Part shown: positions 1 to 8,424 of the stretch, piece after piece
Numbering within the stretch: the first letter of the stretch is position 1
Layout: each line of letters begins with the position of its first letter
Source of the DNA: Pseudorhodobacter antarcticus
Lineage (GTDB): Bacteria; Pseudomonadota; Alphaproteobacteria; Rhodobacterales; Rhodobacteraceae
DNA length: 22,000 nt
Direction of reading: 5' to 3'
Assembly (NCBI GenBank): GCA_945861995.1
Contig: CAMAWZ010000004.1
Coordinates: 1 to 22,000 of the forward strand
Notes under the pieces: model-generated
Told to the model about the DNA's origin: nothing
Database searches by the model: none
The model's input: the letters and a program-made list of their open reading frames with translations, nothing else
Translations under genes and position numbers: made by a program

Positions 1-260
1 GGCGCGCCGCCCGCCACCGCGCCGAGTGCGCCCAGACCTGCAAGGCCCGCCAGCGTGACACATACCACGACAGGAATGATCGCTGTCGCGGGGGCCAAGA
101 TGGCCGCCACCAAAGGAAGGGCGGCGGCAAGCGTAAACGTCACGCCCGATGCAAGGGCGGCTTGCAAGGGGTTGGCGGCATGAACTTCGGATAGGCCCAA
201 CTCATCGCGGACATGGGCGGCGAGCGCGTCTTTTTGGGTCAGTTCCCGCGTGACGCGCGG
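1..260 (-). pseudogene. VIT1/CCC1-family membrane protein, 5'-truncated remnant (runs off left edge)
   Basis: Reading leftwards from about position 260, the minus strand encodes ELTQKDALAAHVRDELGL, then an ANPLQAALASG segment, then two hydrophobic stretches rich in Ala, Leu, Val and Gly. This is the pattern of the C-terminal half of VIT1/CCC1 proteins, which move Fe2+/Mn2+ across membranes. The frame stays open further upstream, but that sequence (with clustered Cys and Pro residues) does not resemble the family, and no N-terminal helices are present. The gene therefore appears to have lost its 5' half. The C-terminus lies beyond the window. Family assignment is from recalled motifs. The alternative is a short divergent intact gene, which I think less likely. 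Confidence 0.55.
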
Positions 261-349
261 GCACGTTAGGCAAGACGCAGGCGCGCATAACATAGGGGCC
301 GCGCGCGCCCCCGCATGGCAATCGCGCGGCTTGATAAGCGGTGTTCGAT

Positions 350-421
350 TCAGGCCGCATCTAAAGGTTTTTCATCCCATTCGGAGTAACTGGCGACTTG
401 CAAGATTTCCACTTTTGACAT
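350..421 (-). pseudogene. D-2-hydroxyacid dehydrogenase, N-terminal remnant (23 codons)
   Basis: An ATG at 421-419 opens a 23-codon frame that begins MSKVEILQV and continues with SEWDEKPLDAA, then meets TGA at 352-350. This resembles the start of glyoxylate/hydroxypyruvate/2-ketogluconate reductases (D-isomer-specific 2-hydroxyacid dehydrogenases), which commonly begin with a short 'ILQV...EWD..PL' strand and helix. The rest of the roughly 310-residue enzyme is absent. The fragment lies divergent to the gluconate genes, where a 2-keto-acid reductase would make sense. The match is short, so the assignment is an inference. Confidence 0.4.
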
Positions 422-523
422 GAAGTGCTGGCTGGCGAGGTTTGATGATGCTGCGCATTGTCGATTACATGGTCAGGCAGGGCCCGTTTTCTTGGCCCAA
501 ATTCGATGACCCAAGGGAACAGC

Positions 524-1291
524 ATGAGCCTGCAACTTTTTGACCTAACTGGTAGACGCGCGCTGATAACAGGATCGTCGCAGGGCATCGGATTTGCCTT
601 GGCGCGCGGATTGGCGGCAGCAGGGGCGGCAATTGTGATGAATGGCCGCGATACCGCCAAGCTAGAGTCGGCTGCAAACACCTTGCGCAGCGAAGGGTGC
701 ATTGTGCAAACACTGGCCTTTGATACGACAGATCACAGCGGCGTGCGCGCCGCTGTGGATGCGTTCGAGGCGGCGCATGGCGCGATTGATATTCTGGTCA
801 ATAATGCAGGGATGCAGCATCGCGGCCCGCTGGAAGATTTTCCCGCAGACGCGTTCGAGCGGCTTTTGCAAACCAACATTGCATCGGTGTTTCACGTGGG
901 CCAAGCCGTTGCGCGCCATATGATTGCGCGCGGCGCGGGCAAGATCATCAACATATCTTCGGTGCAAAGCGCCCTCGCCCGCCCGTCGATTGCGCCCTAT
1001 ACGGCCACAAAAGGCGCAGTGACCAACCTGACCAAAGGTATGGCAACCGATTGGGCGAAATATGGTTTGCAATGTAATGCCATTGCGCCGGGCTATTTCA
1101 ATACGCCGTTGAATAAGGCGCTGATCGATGACCCTGTTTTTAGGGAATGGCTGGCCAATCGCACCCCCGCAGGGCGCTGGGGCAATGTTGGGGAATTGGT
1201 GGGGGCTTGTATCTTTCTGGCATCCGAAGCGTCATCTTTCGTCAATGGTACAGTCATCTTTGTAGATGGCGGGATCAGTATTTCGCTATGA
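524..1291 (+). CDS. idnO: Gluconate 5-dehydrogenase (SDR family)
   Basis: The predicted 255-residue cytoplasmic enzyme interconverts 5-keto-D-gluconate and D-gluconate with NAD(P)H. It is a classical short-chain dehydrogenase: the cofactor motif TGSSQGIG is at residues 16-23, NNAG sits in the middle, and the catalytic residues are S146, Y159 and K163 (YTATK). The C-terminal GACIFLASEASSFVNG and VDGG segments are typical of IdnO/Gno. Length matches the family. The start at 524 is chosen because AAGGGA lies at 513-518; an in-frame ATG at 458 has no such site. The stop overlaps the gluconokinase start (ATGA), so the two are translationally coupled. Gluconate specificity is inferred from family resemblance and the neighbouring gntK. 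Confidence 0.88.
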   Translation: MSLQLFDLTGRRALITGSSQGIGFALARGLAAAGAAIVMNGRDTAKLESAANTLRSEGCIVQTLAFDTTDHSGVRAAVDAFEAAHGAIDILVNNAGMQHRGPLEDFPADAFERLLQTNIASVFHVGQAVARHMIARGAGKIINISSVQSALARPSIAPYTATKGAVTNLTKGMATDWAKYGLQCNAIAPGYFNTPLNKALIDDPVFREWLANRTPAGRWGNVGELVGACIFLASEASSFVNGTVIFVDGGISISL

Positions 1292-1770
1292 CATCCTACG
1301 TCGTCATGGGGGTTTCGGGCTGCGGCAAAAGCAGTATCGGCGCGGGGGTTGCCGCCGCACTTGGTGCGCGGTTTGTCGATGGCGATGATCTGCACCCGCC
1401 CGCCAATATTGCCAAAATGGCGCGCGCAGAGCCGCTGACGGACGATGACCGTGCGCCATGGTTGGCTTTGGTTGGGCAGGCGCTGGCGCAGGGCAATACG
1501 GTGGTGGCCTGTTCGGCACTAAAACGGAAATACCGCGACCAGATCAGGGCGCAGGCGGATACGGATACGGTGTTTTTGTTTTTGCGCGGGCAAAAGGAAA
1601 CCTTACTGGCGCGTATGGCCGCGCGGCCTGGCCATTTTATGCCGCCCAGTCTGCTGGAAAGCCAGCTTGCAATACTTCAGCCGCCCACTGCCGACGAGGC
1701 GCATTTGGTGCAAGATATCGAACAGACCCCCGCCCAAATTATTGCGGGGTTTTTGGCGGGGCTTAGATGA
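1288..1770 (+). CDS. gntK: Gluconokinase
   Basis: This is a 160-residue P-loop kinase of the GntK family, phosphorylating D-gluconate to 6-phosphogluconate, the entry metabolite of the Entner-Doudoroff pathway. The Walker A motif GVSGCGKSS is at residues 8-16. The family signatures DGDDLHPPANIAKM, the ACSALKRKYRD segment and GHFMPPSLLESQ are all present, and length is normal. It starts inside the dehydrogenase stop codon (4-bp overlap at 1288-1291), and its own stop overlaps the ATG of the next remnant. Together with the upstream dehydrogenase it forms a 5-ketogluconate/gluconate module. No gluconate transporter is visible in the window. Confidence 0.93.
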   Translation: MTSYVVMGVSGCGKSSIGAGVAAALGARFVDGDDLHPPANIAKMARAEPLTDDDRAPWLALVGQALAQGNTVVACSALKRKYRDQIRAQADTDTVFLFLRGQKETLLARMAARPGHFMPPSLLESQLAILQPPTADEAHLVQDIEQTPAQIIAGFLAGLR

Positions 1771-1937
1771 CGCCGAAGGTTGCACGTATCGGTGCGGGGG
1801 TAATCGGCGCGCGTCTTGTGCAAACGGGTCAAGACCTGACCGTGCTTGATGCGGCACGCGTAAAGATGCGCAGTCAGGGATGTAGGTTTTTCTGGGCCAT
1901 TCGGGCCATGCAATTGCGCAATAGAAAGTGCCAGTAG
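1767..1937 (+). pseudogene. NAD-binding dehydrogenase, N-terminal remnant
   Basis: An ATG overlapping the gntK stop (ATGA) opens a 56-codon frame beginning MTPKVARIGAGVIG, then ARLVQTGQDLTVLDA. This is the first beta-alpha-beta unit of a Rossmann domain as found in 3-hydroxyacyl-CoA, L-gulonate or carnitine 3-dehydrogenases. Those usually read 'GxGVIGGGWAARL', so about four residues seem missing between VIG and ARL (12 bp, in frame). After about codon 33 the sequence no longer looks like protein and ends at TAG 1935-1937. It was probably the third gene of the gluconate operon. The exact family is uncertain. The following 1938-2118 holds no gene I can support. Confidence 0.5.
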
Positions 1938-2118
1938 AGCAACCGTTGCGCCGCCGCCCCAAGGCAATTGCGTTCTGGTTGTAGCGCGGCGCGGCGGACA
2001 AGCCGGTGTTTTTCTTTTTTCATCGTAATATCAGCTATACCGAACCGATAGCGCCAGCCTAATTTTGCAATCGCCAAAACCCAACCAAGCTGATTTTGTA
2101 GCCTCAAAGGGATTATCA

Positions 2119-4914
2119 ATGAACACCCAGCCCCGTTTAGCGCCAAACCATCCGATCGGTGACGAAGTTCGCCGCACGACGTGTTATATGTGTGCCTGCC
2201 GCTGCGGGATCAATGTGCATATGAAATCTGGCGAAGTTGCTTACATTGAGGGTAACCGCGATCATCCCATCAACAAAGGCGTTCTGTGTGCCAAAGGCGC
2301 GTCGGGCATTATGCAAATCAACGCTCCCTCGCGGTTGCGTGCCCCGCTGAAACGCGTTGGCCCGCGCGGATCGGGCGCGTTCGAGGAAATCACGTGGGAC
2401 GAAGCGCTCGATTTGGCCGTGTCATGGCTAAAGCCCCTGCGCGAAACCGCCCCAGAAAAGCTGGCATTCTTTACGGGCCGCGATCAATCGCAAAGCTTTA
2501 CAGGCTGGTGGGCGCAGGCCTTTGGAACGCCCAACTATGCAGCCCATGGCGGGTTTTGCAGCGTCAACATGGCTGCTGGCGGTATTTACACCATTGGCGG
2601 GGCCTTTTGGGAATTTGGCCAACCTGATTGGGATCGCACAAAGCTGTTTATCCTGTTTGGCGTCGCCGAAGACCATGACAGCAATCCAATTAAAATTGGT
2701 CTGGGCAAGTTAAAGGCGCGGGGCGTGCGCGTGGTTGGGGTCAACCCCATTCGCACGGGCTATAATGCAGTGGCAGATGATTGGCTGGGCATAACGCCCG
2801 GCACTGATGGCCTGCTGATTTTGTCGCTGATCCATTGCCTGTTTCAGGCAGGAAAAATTGATCTGGACTATCTGGCGCAATTCACCAACGCGCCCTTATT
2901 GGTGGTGGAAGACGGCCCCGAGGCGGGCATGATCCTGAAAAACGCCGAAAGCCAACCCTTTGTGATTGATCGCACGACGGGCCAACCTGCGCCTTGGGAT
3001 GCCAAGAGTGTGCAGCCCGATTTGGGTGCAGTGTATCAGGGCAACCGCACGGTGTTTCAACATATGGCGCAGCGCTATCTTGCGCCCGAATATGCGCCCG
3101 AAGCCGTGGCTGACCGCTGCGGCATCCCTGCGCCGCGCATCCGCGCGCTGGCCGCCGATCTTGCCCGCATCGCTTTTGACGAGGCGATAGAGATTGCGCA
3201 GCCTTGGACAGATTTTCGCGGCAACAGCCATGATAAAATGATTGGGCGGCCCGTGTCGTTCCACGCCATGCGCGGAATATCTGCCCATTCCAACGGGTTT
3301 CAAACCGCCCGCGCGCTGCATCTTTTGCAAATTATCTTGGGCAGTGTTGAAACGCCGGGCGGCTACCGCCTAAAGCCGCCCTATCCCAAACCTATCGAGG
3401 CGCACCCGACGCCGCATTTCACGGCGGCGGCGGGCAAACCGCTTGCTGGCCCGCATTTGGGCTATGTGCGCCACCCCGAACAATTGGCGCTAAAGCCCGA
3501 TGGCAGCCCCGCCCGCATTGATAAGGCGTTTACGTGGGACGCCCCGTTTTCGGCCCACGGCCTGATGCATATGCTGATCCCCAACGCCCATGCAGGCGAT
3601 CCCTACCGCATTGACACGCTGTTTTTGTATATGGCGAATATGGCGTGGAACTCGTCGATGAATTCGGGCGAAGTCATCAAAATGCTGACGGATAAGGGCG
3701 CGGATGGCGACTATGTCATCCCGCGCATCATCTATTCCGATGCCTATGCGTCCGAAATGGTTGCCTATGCCGACCTGATCTTGCCCGACACCACCTATAT
3801 GGAGCGGTACGATTGTATTTCCTTGCTAGACCGCCCGATTTCCGAACCTGATGCAGCGGGGGATAGCATTCGCTGGCCTGTTGTGGAGCCTGACCGCGAT
3901 GTGCGGCCGTTTCAGTCTGTGCTGCTGGATTTGGGCGCGCGGTTGGGGCTGGCCCCGATGGTCAAAGAAGATGGTAAGCCGAAGTTTAAGGACTATGCCG
4001 ACTATATCCAAAACCACATCCGCCGCCCTGGGGTTGGCCCGCTGATCGGTTGGCGCGGGGCAGATGGAAGCCAAACAGGGCGCGGCGATGCCAACCCAAA
4101 CCAGTTGGATCGTTACATCGAAAATGGTGGGTTCTTTCAGGCTCATGTGCCCGCAGAGGGCGCGTTTTATAAGCCGTGGAATATGGCCTATCAGGATTGG
4201 GCGGTGCAAACATCGCTGTTCGAATCCCCGCAGCCCTATCTTTTTTCCATCTACTCCGAACCCATGCGCCGCTTTCAGGCCGCCGCCGAAGGGATTGGCC
4301 CACATCAGCCGCCAGATCATCTGCGCGAAACCCTAAAGCGCGCGATGGACCCGCTGCCGATCTGGTATTCGCCCTATGCCGAAAATGACTTTACCATCCA
4401 CGCCTTAACCCAGCGGCCTATGGATATGTATCATTCCTGGGGCAGTCAAAACGCTTGGCTGCGCCAAATACGCGGGCGCAATTTTCTGTATATCCCAACC
4501 AAGATTTGGGAAGCGCACGGGTTTAAGGACGGCGATTATGCGCGTGTTACCTCGCCTACGGGTGAAATCGTGGTGCCCGCCGCCCATATGGCCGCGCTGA
4601 ATGAACATACAGTCTGGACATGGAACGCGATTGGCAAGCGCAAGGGCGCTTGGGCGCTGGATGATGACGCGCCCGAATCCACCACCGGATTCTTGCTGAA
4701 CCATCTGATTTCCGAACTGCTGCCTGACATTGGCGACGGGATCAGGCGCAGCAATTCAGACCCTGTGACAGGGCAGGCGGCGTGGTTTGACTTGCGGGTG
4801 AAGATCGAAAATGCAGGGCCGCACGTGGCGGCCAGCCCCGCCTTTGCGCCCATTTCCCGCGCCGTGCCACGCGGCAAAACCCGAAAGGCACCGCCCAGAA
4901 AGGTATCGCAATGA
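2119..4914 (+). CDS. soeA: Sulfite dehydrogenase (quinone), molybdopterin catalytic subunit SoeA
   Basis: A 931-residue molybdopterin-guanine-dinucleotide oxidoreductase of the DMSO-reductase superfamily. By resemblance to the roseobacter/Allochromatium SoeA group it oxidises sulfite to sulfate at the membrane. The N-terminus carries the [4Fe-4S] motif with C22, C25, C29 and C57, followed by K59. C147 in GGFCSVN is the likely molybdenum ligand. The long central part (GVAEDHDSNPIK, GITPGTDGL, DLILPDTTYMER) is the molybdopterin domain, and residues around 760-890 form the C-terminal dinucleotide-binding domain. There is no twin-arginine signal peptide, which fits cytoplasmic SoeA. The start at 2119 has AAAGGGA at 2106-2112; an upstream ATG-like frame from 2065 lacks a site. 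It overlaps soeB by 4 bp. The alternative is another member of the PsrA/PhsA-like group, but the whole-operon architecture favours Soe. Confidence 0.85.
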   Translation: MNTQPRLAPNHPIGDEVRRTTCYMCACRCGINVHMKSGEVAYIEGNRDHPINKGVLCAKGASGIMQINAPSRLRAPLKRVGPRGSGAFEEITWDEALDLAVSWLKPLRETAPEKLAFFTGRDQSQSFTGWWAQAFGTPNYAAHGGFCSVNMAAGGIYTIGGAFWEFGQPDWDRTKLFILFGVAEDHDSNPIKIGLGKLKARGVRVVGVNPIRTGYNAVADDWLGITPGTDGLLILSLIHCLFQAGKIDLDYLAQFTNAPLLVVEDGPEAGMILKNAESQPFVIDRTTGQPAPWDAKSVQPDLGAVYQGNRTVFQHMAQRYLAPEYAPEAVADRCGIPAPRIRALAADLARIAFDEAIEIAQPWTDFRGNSHDKMIGRPVSFHAMRGISAHSNGFQTARALHLLQIILGSVETPGGYRLKPPYPKPIEAHPTPHFTAAAGKPLAGPHLGYVRHPEQLALKPDGSPARIDKAFTWDAPFSAHGLMHMLIPNAHAGDPYRIDTLFLYMANMAWNSSMNSGEVIKMLTDKGADGDYVIPRIIYSDAYASEMVAYADLILPDTTYMERYDCISLLDRPISEPDAAGDSIRWPVVEPDRDVRPFQSVLLDLGARLGLAPMVKEDGKPKFKDYADYIQNHIRRPGVGPLIGWRGADGSQTGRGDANPNQLDRYIENGGFFQAHVPAEGAFYKPWNMAYQDWAVQTSLFESPQPYLFSIYSEPMRRFQAAAEGIGPHQPPDHLRETLKRAMDPLPIWYSPYAENDFTIHALTQRPMDMYHSWGSQNAWLRQIRGRNFLYIPTKIWEAHGFKDGDYARVTSPTGEIVVPAAHMAALNEHTVWTWNAIGKRKGAWALDDDAPESTTGFLLNHLISELLPDIGDGIRRSNSDPVTGQAAWFDLRVKIENAGPHVAASPAFAPISRAVPRGKTRKAPPRKVSQ

Positions 4915-5648
4915 CCAGCCTTCCCACCCATACCGAGAAAAAGCTGGGATTGGCCATTGATCTGGATACCTGCGTGGGCTGCCAAGCCTGCGTGACTGCC
5001 TGCAAAGGCTGGAATGACCAAGGCTATGGCGCGCCGTTGTCCGATCAAGACCCCTACGGCGCGGCACCTTCGGGTGCGTTTCTAAACCGCGTGCATTCTT
5101 ATGAAATCACCCCGCCCGAAGGCGCGGCTGTGATCGTAAACTTCCCGCGTTCTTGCCTGCACTGCGATGACGCGCCCTGCGTGCCCGTCTGCCCCACGGG
5201 CGCCAGTTACAAGCGCATGGAAGACGGCATCGTTCTGGTGAACGAGGATGCCTGCATCGGCTGCGGCCTGTGCGCATGGGCCTGTCCATACGGCGCGCGC
5301 GAGATGGACGCTGATGTGGGCGTGATGAAGAAATGCACGCTGTGCGTTGACCGCATTTACAACGACCATCTGCCCGAAGAAGACCGCGTTCCCGCCTGCG
5401 TGCGCACCTGCCCCACTGGCGCGCGGCACTTTGGTGATTTTGCCGACCCTGACAGCCACGTGTCCAAGCTGACCGCCGCGCGGGGCGGGTATGATTTGAT
5501 GCCAGATTTGGGCACGCGCCCCACTAACAAATACCTGCCCCAACGGCGCAAAGATTCGCCCGATATGTCTGCGCCGCTGGCCCCACTGCTGGATATTCAG
5601 GCCACGGGCTTTGCGGGCTGGCTGGACAAAGTTCTGGGGAAAATCTGA
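4911..5648 (+). CDS. soeB: Sulfite dehydrogenase iron-sulfur subunit SoeB
   Basis: A 245-residue DmsB/PhsB-type ferredoxin subunit that passes electrons from SoeA to the membrane anchor. Four cysteine groups for four [4Fe-4S] clusters are visible: CVGCQACVTAC (residues 21-31), CLHCDDAPCVPVCP, CIGCGLCAWACP, and CTLCVDRI paired with CVRTCP. Each group donates its last Cys to the partner cluster, as is usual in the family. Length is normal. The start codon overlaps the soeA stop (ATGA at 4911-4914), and the TGA stop shares its A with the soeC ATG (TGATG at 5646-5650), so the three genes are one translationally coupled operon. Confidence 0.88.
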   Translation: MTSLPTHTEKKLGLAIDLDTCVGCQACVTACKGWNDQGYGAPLSDQDPYGAAPSGAFLNRVHSYEITPPEGAAVIVNFPRSCLHCDDAPCVPVCPTGASYKRMEDGIVLVNEDACIGCGLCAWACPYGAREMDADVGVMKKCTLCVDRIYNDHLPEEDRVPACVRTCPTGARHFGDFADPDSHVSKLTAARGGYDLMPDLGTRPTNKYLPQRRKDSPDMSAPLAPLLDIQATGFAGWLDKVLGKI

Positions 5649-6535
5649 TGCATCCCGCACCATCCGTTATCATTTTTACCGTTCTGGCAGGCATAGGGTT
5701 TGGCTTGCTGGCCTTTCTTGGCGCGGGGTATCCTGCGCCTGTCGGATGGCCAGCGTTTTTCCACTGGGGTTTGGGTTACAGCCTTGCGGTGGGCGGGCTG
5801 CTGGCCAGTACATTCCACCTTGGCAACCCGCAGCGGTTTTTGCGCGCCTTTACGCAGTGGCGGTCAAGCTGGCTGTCGCGCGAGGCTATCTCCTCGGTCG
5901 CGTGCCTGTTGGCGTTGGCCCCTGTCGCGCTGTCGGATTGGCTGGGCCTTGGCTGGCCGCGCGCGCTGGGCTTGATCGGCGCTGCGCTGGCTCTGCTGAC
6001 CATCTTTTGCACTGCGATGATCTATGCCCAACTGAAAACTATCCCGCGTTGGAACCACTGGACAACGCCCGCGCTGTTTATGGCATTCGCGGGCGCGGGC
6101 GGGGCGATTTTAGCGGGGCAAAGCGCGGCAGGGGCGGTTATGTCTGCGCTGTTGGTGGCCCTGTTGCTGACTGCTTTTCGCATTGGCGATGGGGCCTTTG
6201 CTGCCCGCGCGCAAACCCTTGGTACGGCTACGGGGCTGGGCACCATCGGCCCTGTTCAAGGCGCTGTGCGTGTGTTTGAACAACCCCACACCTCGCCCAA
6301 CTACCTGATGCGCGAGATGATCTATCTGGTCGCGCGCAAGCATATCCGCCCTTTGCGCAGTATTGCGCTGATTTGCGCGGGTATTGGGCCTGCGGTTTTG
6401 TTGACCATCTTGCCGCCTGTGGCATGGGCCTTTGCGACCATTGCTGCCGTGCATCTGATCGGCGCTTTCGCCGCGCGCTGGCTGTTCTTTGCACAGGCCG
6501 AACATGTGGTGGGCCTGTATTACGGGCAGCGCTGA
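5648..6535 (+). CDS. soeC: Sulfite dehydrogenase membrane anchor SoeC (DmsC family)
   Basis: A 295-residue integral membrane protein with about eight hydrophobic segments, fitting the DmsC anchor family. It should hold SoeAB at the cytoplasmic face of the inner membrane and hand electrons to the quinone pool. Seen are the N-terminal helix (SVIIFTVLAGIGFGLLAF), the FHLGNPQRFLRAFTQWRSSW loop between early helices that is typical of DmsC-like anchors, and a YAQLKTIPRWNHWTTP loop. The start overlaps the soeB stop by one base. The gene converges on the rhaK remnant with only 12 bases between stop codons, and I see no clear terminator hairpin there. Confidence 0.82.
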   Translation: MHPAPSVIIFTVLAGIGFGLLAFLGAGYPAPVGWPAFFHWGLGYSLAVGGLLASTFHLGNPQRFLRAFTQWRSSWLSREAISSVACLLALAPVALSDWLGLGWPRALGLIGAALALLTIFCTAMIYAQLKTIPRWNHWTTPALFMAFAGAGGAILAGQSAAGAVMSALLVALLLTAFRIGDGAFAARAQTLGTATGLGTIGPVQGAVRVFEQPHTSPNYLMREMIYLVARKHIRPLRSIALICAGIGPAVLLTILPPVAWAFATIAAVHLIGAFAARWLFFAQAEHVVGLYYGQR

Positions 6536-6547
6536 TTTGGCAGGCGT

Positions 6548-7836
6548 TCAGATCGCCCCTGATTCCGCGCGCCTGTTCCAAAGCGTTTCATAGGCCGCTG
6601 CCTGTGGCCAAGCAGGGATTACGATTTGCTGCATTTGCGGCGCAATAGGCACCCCTCCCGTTGCCAAAAGCGCAGCCCCCGTGCTGGTGCCTGTTTGCGA
6701 AGTGGCTGCAAAAACAGGGCGGCCTTGGCCAGTTAACGCGGCCAACATTTGCAAATAGGCTATATTTCGGGTGAACGGCCCTTCAACCGCAATCGCTCCG
6801 TGCTGCCCGATTAAATCGAGGCAGGTCTTGGTCATCAGCGCCAAATAGGCGGCTATGGCGGCGCTGTAGTGCGGGCTGCCAATCTGGGGCGCAGGGCCAT
6901 TGGCCCAGCCCATATTGCGTCCTTGAAACGGCCCTGCGCTGGTGATTACAGCGGGCAAAAGCATGATCTTGCCATCCAGCACCTGCTGCATCGCGGCACC
7001 ATCTGCGGGCGGCAGGTCTGCGCCGCCGCACAAAATCTCATATTCGCGCCCGCCCATAAAGCGGGCCGAGGGCACGGCCCCGCTAAAGGCATTCAGATTA
7101 ACCAGCACATCGCGGGCTTGGTCGAGTGGGGCATCTTTTGCCCCCATCGCCATGGCAATCACCCATGTACCCGTCGATACCACACCAAAGGGCGGCTGCA
7201 TGGCCTGCATACGCGGCAAAAGCGATGCATTGCTGTCATGAATACCGACATAAACGGGAATGCCTTGGGCCAGCTCCAGCGCGCGCGCCACATCGGGCAG
7301 CACAGTGCCCAGTACATCGGATGGTGCGCGCAAGGGGGCCAGTTTGCCCGTAAGCCCCAGTTTGCCCACTAAATCCGATGGCGCATTTGTAAATGGGTTC
7401 CATAAATCTGTATGACACCCCAGCGAGCAGGGATCGCAGGCGGTTTGGCCCGTTAGCAAATAGCCCCAATATTGCGGATAGGTCACCACTTGGGCCGTGC
7501 GCGCCAGCAAGTCTGGGTCGCGTTGAAACTGCCAAAACAGTTGCGCGCCAAGGTTCAACCCCAACGCAAGTCGGGGTGATCCTGTTTGCGCAAAATCGGG
7601 GCGGATGGAATTGTATTCCGACGCCACCGCGTCTGGCCCGATATATTCATAATCCAGCATCGGGGCTGCCAAATTGCCCTGCCCGTCCAGCAGCACCGCC
7701 GCCGCGCCGTGGGTGGTGATGGAAATCGCGTCAATGCCATGCGCGGCCTGCATATCGGTCAGCGCAGATGTCACAAACCGCCACAACGCGTCCAGATCAA
7801 AATGCGGATAGGGCGGGCCAGCTACGACTTTGCGCG
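6548..7836 (-). pseudogene. rhaK: L-rhamnulose kinase RhaK (FGGY family), N-terminally deleted and fused to rhaQ
   Basis: About 429 codons match the rhizobial-type RhaK carbohydrate kinase (FGGY family), which makes L-rhamnulose 1-phosphate. Recognisable parts are PPYPHFDLDALWRF, AISITTHGAAAVLLDGQG, GSPRLALGLNLGAQLFWQ, SLGCHTDLWNP, GIHDSNASLL (with the Asp used as catalytic base in FGGY kinases), VSTGTWVI and FMGGREYEIL. The first ~60 residues, including the N-terminal phosphate-binding 'DIGKT' strand-loop, are missing, so activity is unlikely. The frame is open and continuous with the rhaQ remnant upstream; the junction lies near 7825-7840 (…LFSGARK / VVAGPPYPH…). The C-terminal part shows no stop or frameshift. 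It might be a recent casualty. Confidence 0.75.
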
Positions 7837-8424
7837 CACCCGAAAACAGTGCGCCCACAGGGTTGTTGCCGATTACATAGACTGTGCGGCCAAAATTGGT
7901 GCGGTGCAGAAGGATGTAGAAAATGACCGCCGTGACGGCGAATAAGAACAACTCAAACGAAATCACCCAAAACACATAGCCCTGCCCGAAAAAGGCAAAT
8001 TCCTTTGGGTAACCCGTAAACGCCTGATCGCCTAAAATAATGAAAGACACGCCGCGAAACAGGCTTATCTTGCCAATAGTCACGACAATCGACGGCAGGT
8101 TCATCCCCGCCACCAGCGCGCCGTTGATTGCGCCGCAGATCAGCCCCGTTGCAATGCCCGTAATTACAATAACAGGCACCCCGTAGCCCGCACTCATCAC
8201 CAGCCCCATCGCAAAGGTAATCATCGCCTGTTCGGTGAAGTTGAACGTCGCGTCTGACAGGTTCCAGACGTTTAGGAAATAAGGCGAGGCGAAGGAATTG
8301 GCGGTGAAAATTAGAGTAAACACCGCCACCAGCAGCCCCTCCCATGACCGAATGGCGCGGTGAGTGGGCTGTGCAGGCGGTCAGGCAAAGGGCGGGCGCC
8401 AAGAGTGTTCATGGGGGCGGTCAT
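7837..8424 (-). pseudogene. rhaQ: Rhamnose ABC transporter permease RhaQ, frameshifted and truncated
   Basis: Sequence typical of RhaQ, one of two RbsC-like permeases of the rhamnose ABC importer: SWEGLLVAVFTLIFTANS, SPYFLNVWNLSDATFNF, LPSIVVTIGKISLFRG, ILGDQAFTGYP and FGRTVYVIGNNP. The natural ATG at 8424-8422 overlaps the rhaP stop (ATGA) and reads MTAPMNTLGARPLPDRLHSPLTAP, then slips out of frame near 8355-8360, where a single base seems lost. A stretch after FAMGLVMSAG, where the family has an 'EIDLSV…' loop and a helix, is missing in frame. The C-terminal third is gone because the frame jumps into rhaK. The transporter half cannot be functional. Confidence 0.75.

Noticed and set aside
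415..437. TTGACA at 415-420 as -35 of a promoter for the gluconate operon.
   Set aside because: No acceptable -10 follows at 16-18 bases, and the hexamer overlaps the start of the 2-hydroxyacid dehydrogenase remnant.
458..523. Upstream in-frame start for the gluconate 5-dehydrogenase adding 22 residues.
   Set aside because: There is no ribosome site before 458, the extra residues do not resemble the family, and 524 has a good AAGGGA.
361..702. Long open frames on the minus strand opposite the gluconate dehydrogenase and similar antisense frames opposite most genes.
   Set aside because: They show no family motifs, have atypical composition and are explained by the GC-rich codon use of the real gene on the other strand.
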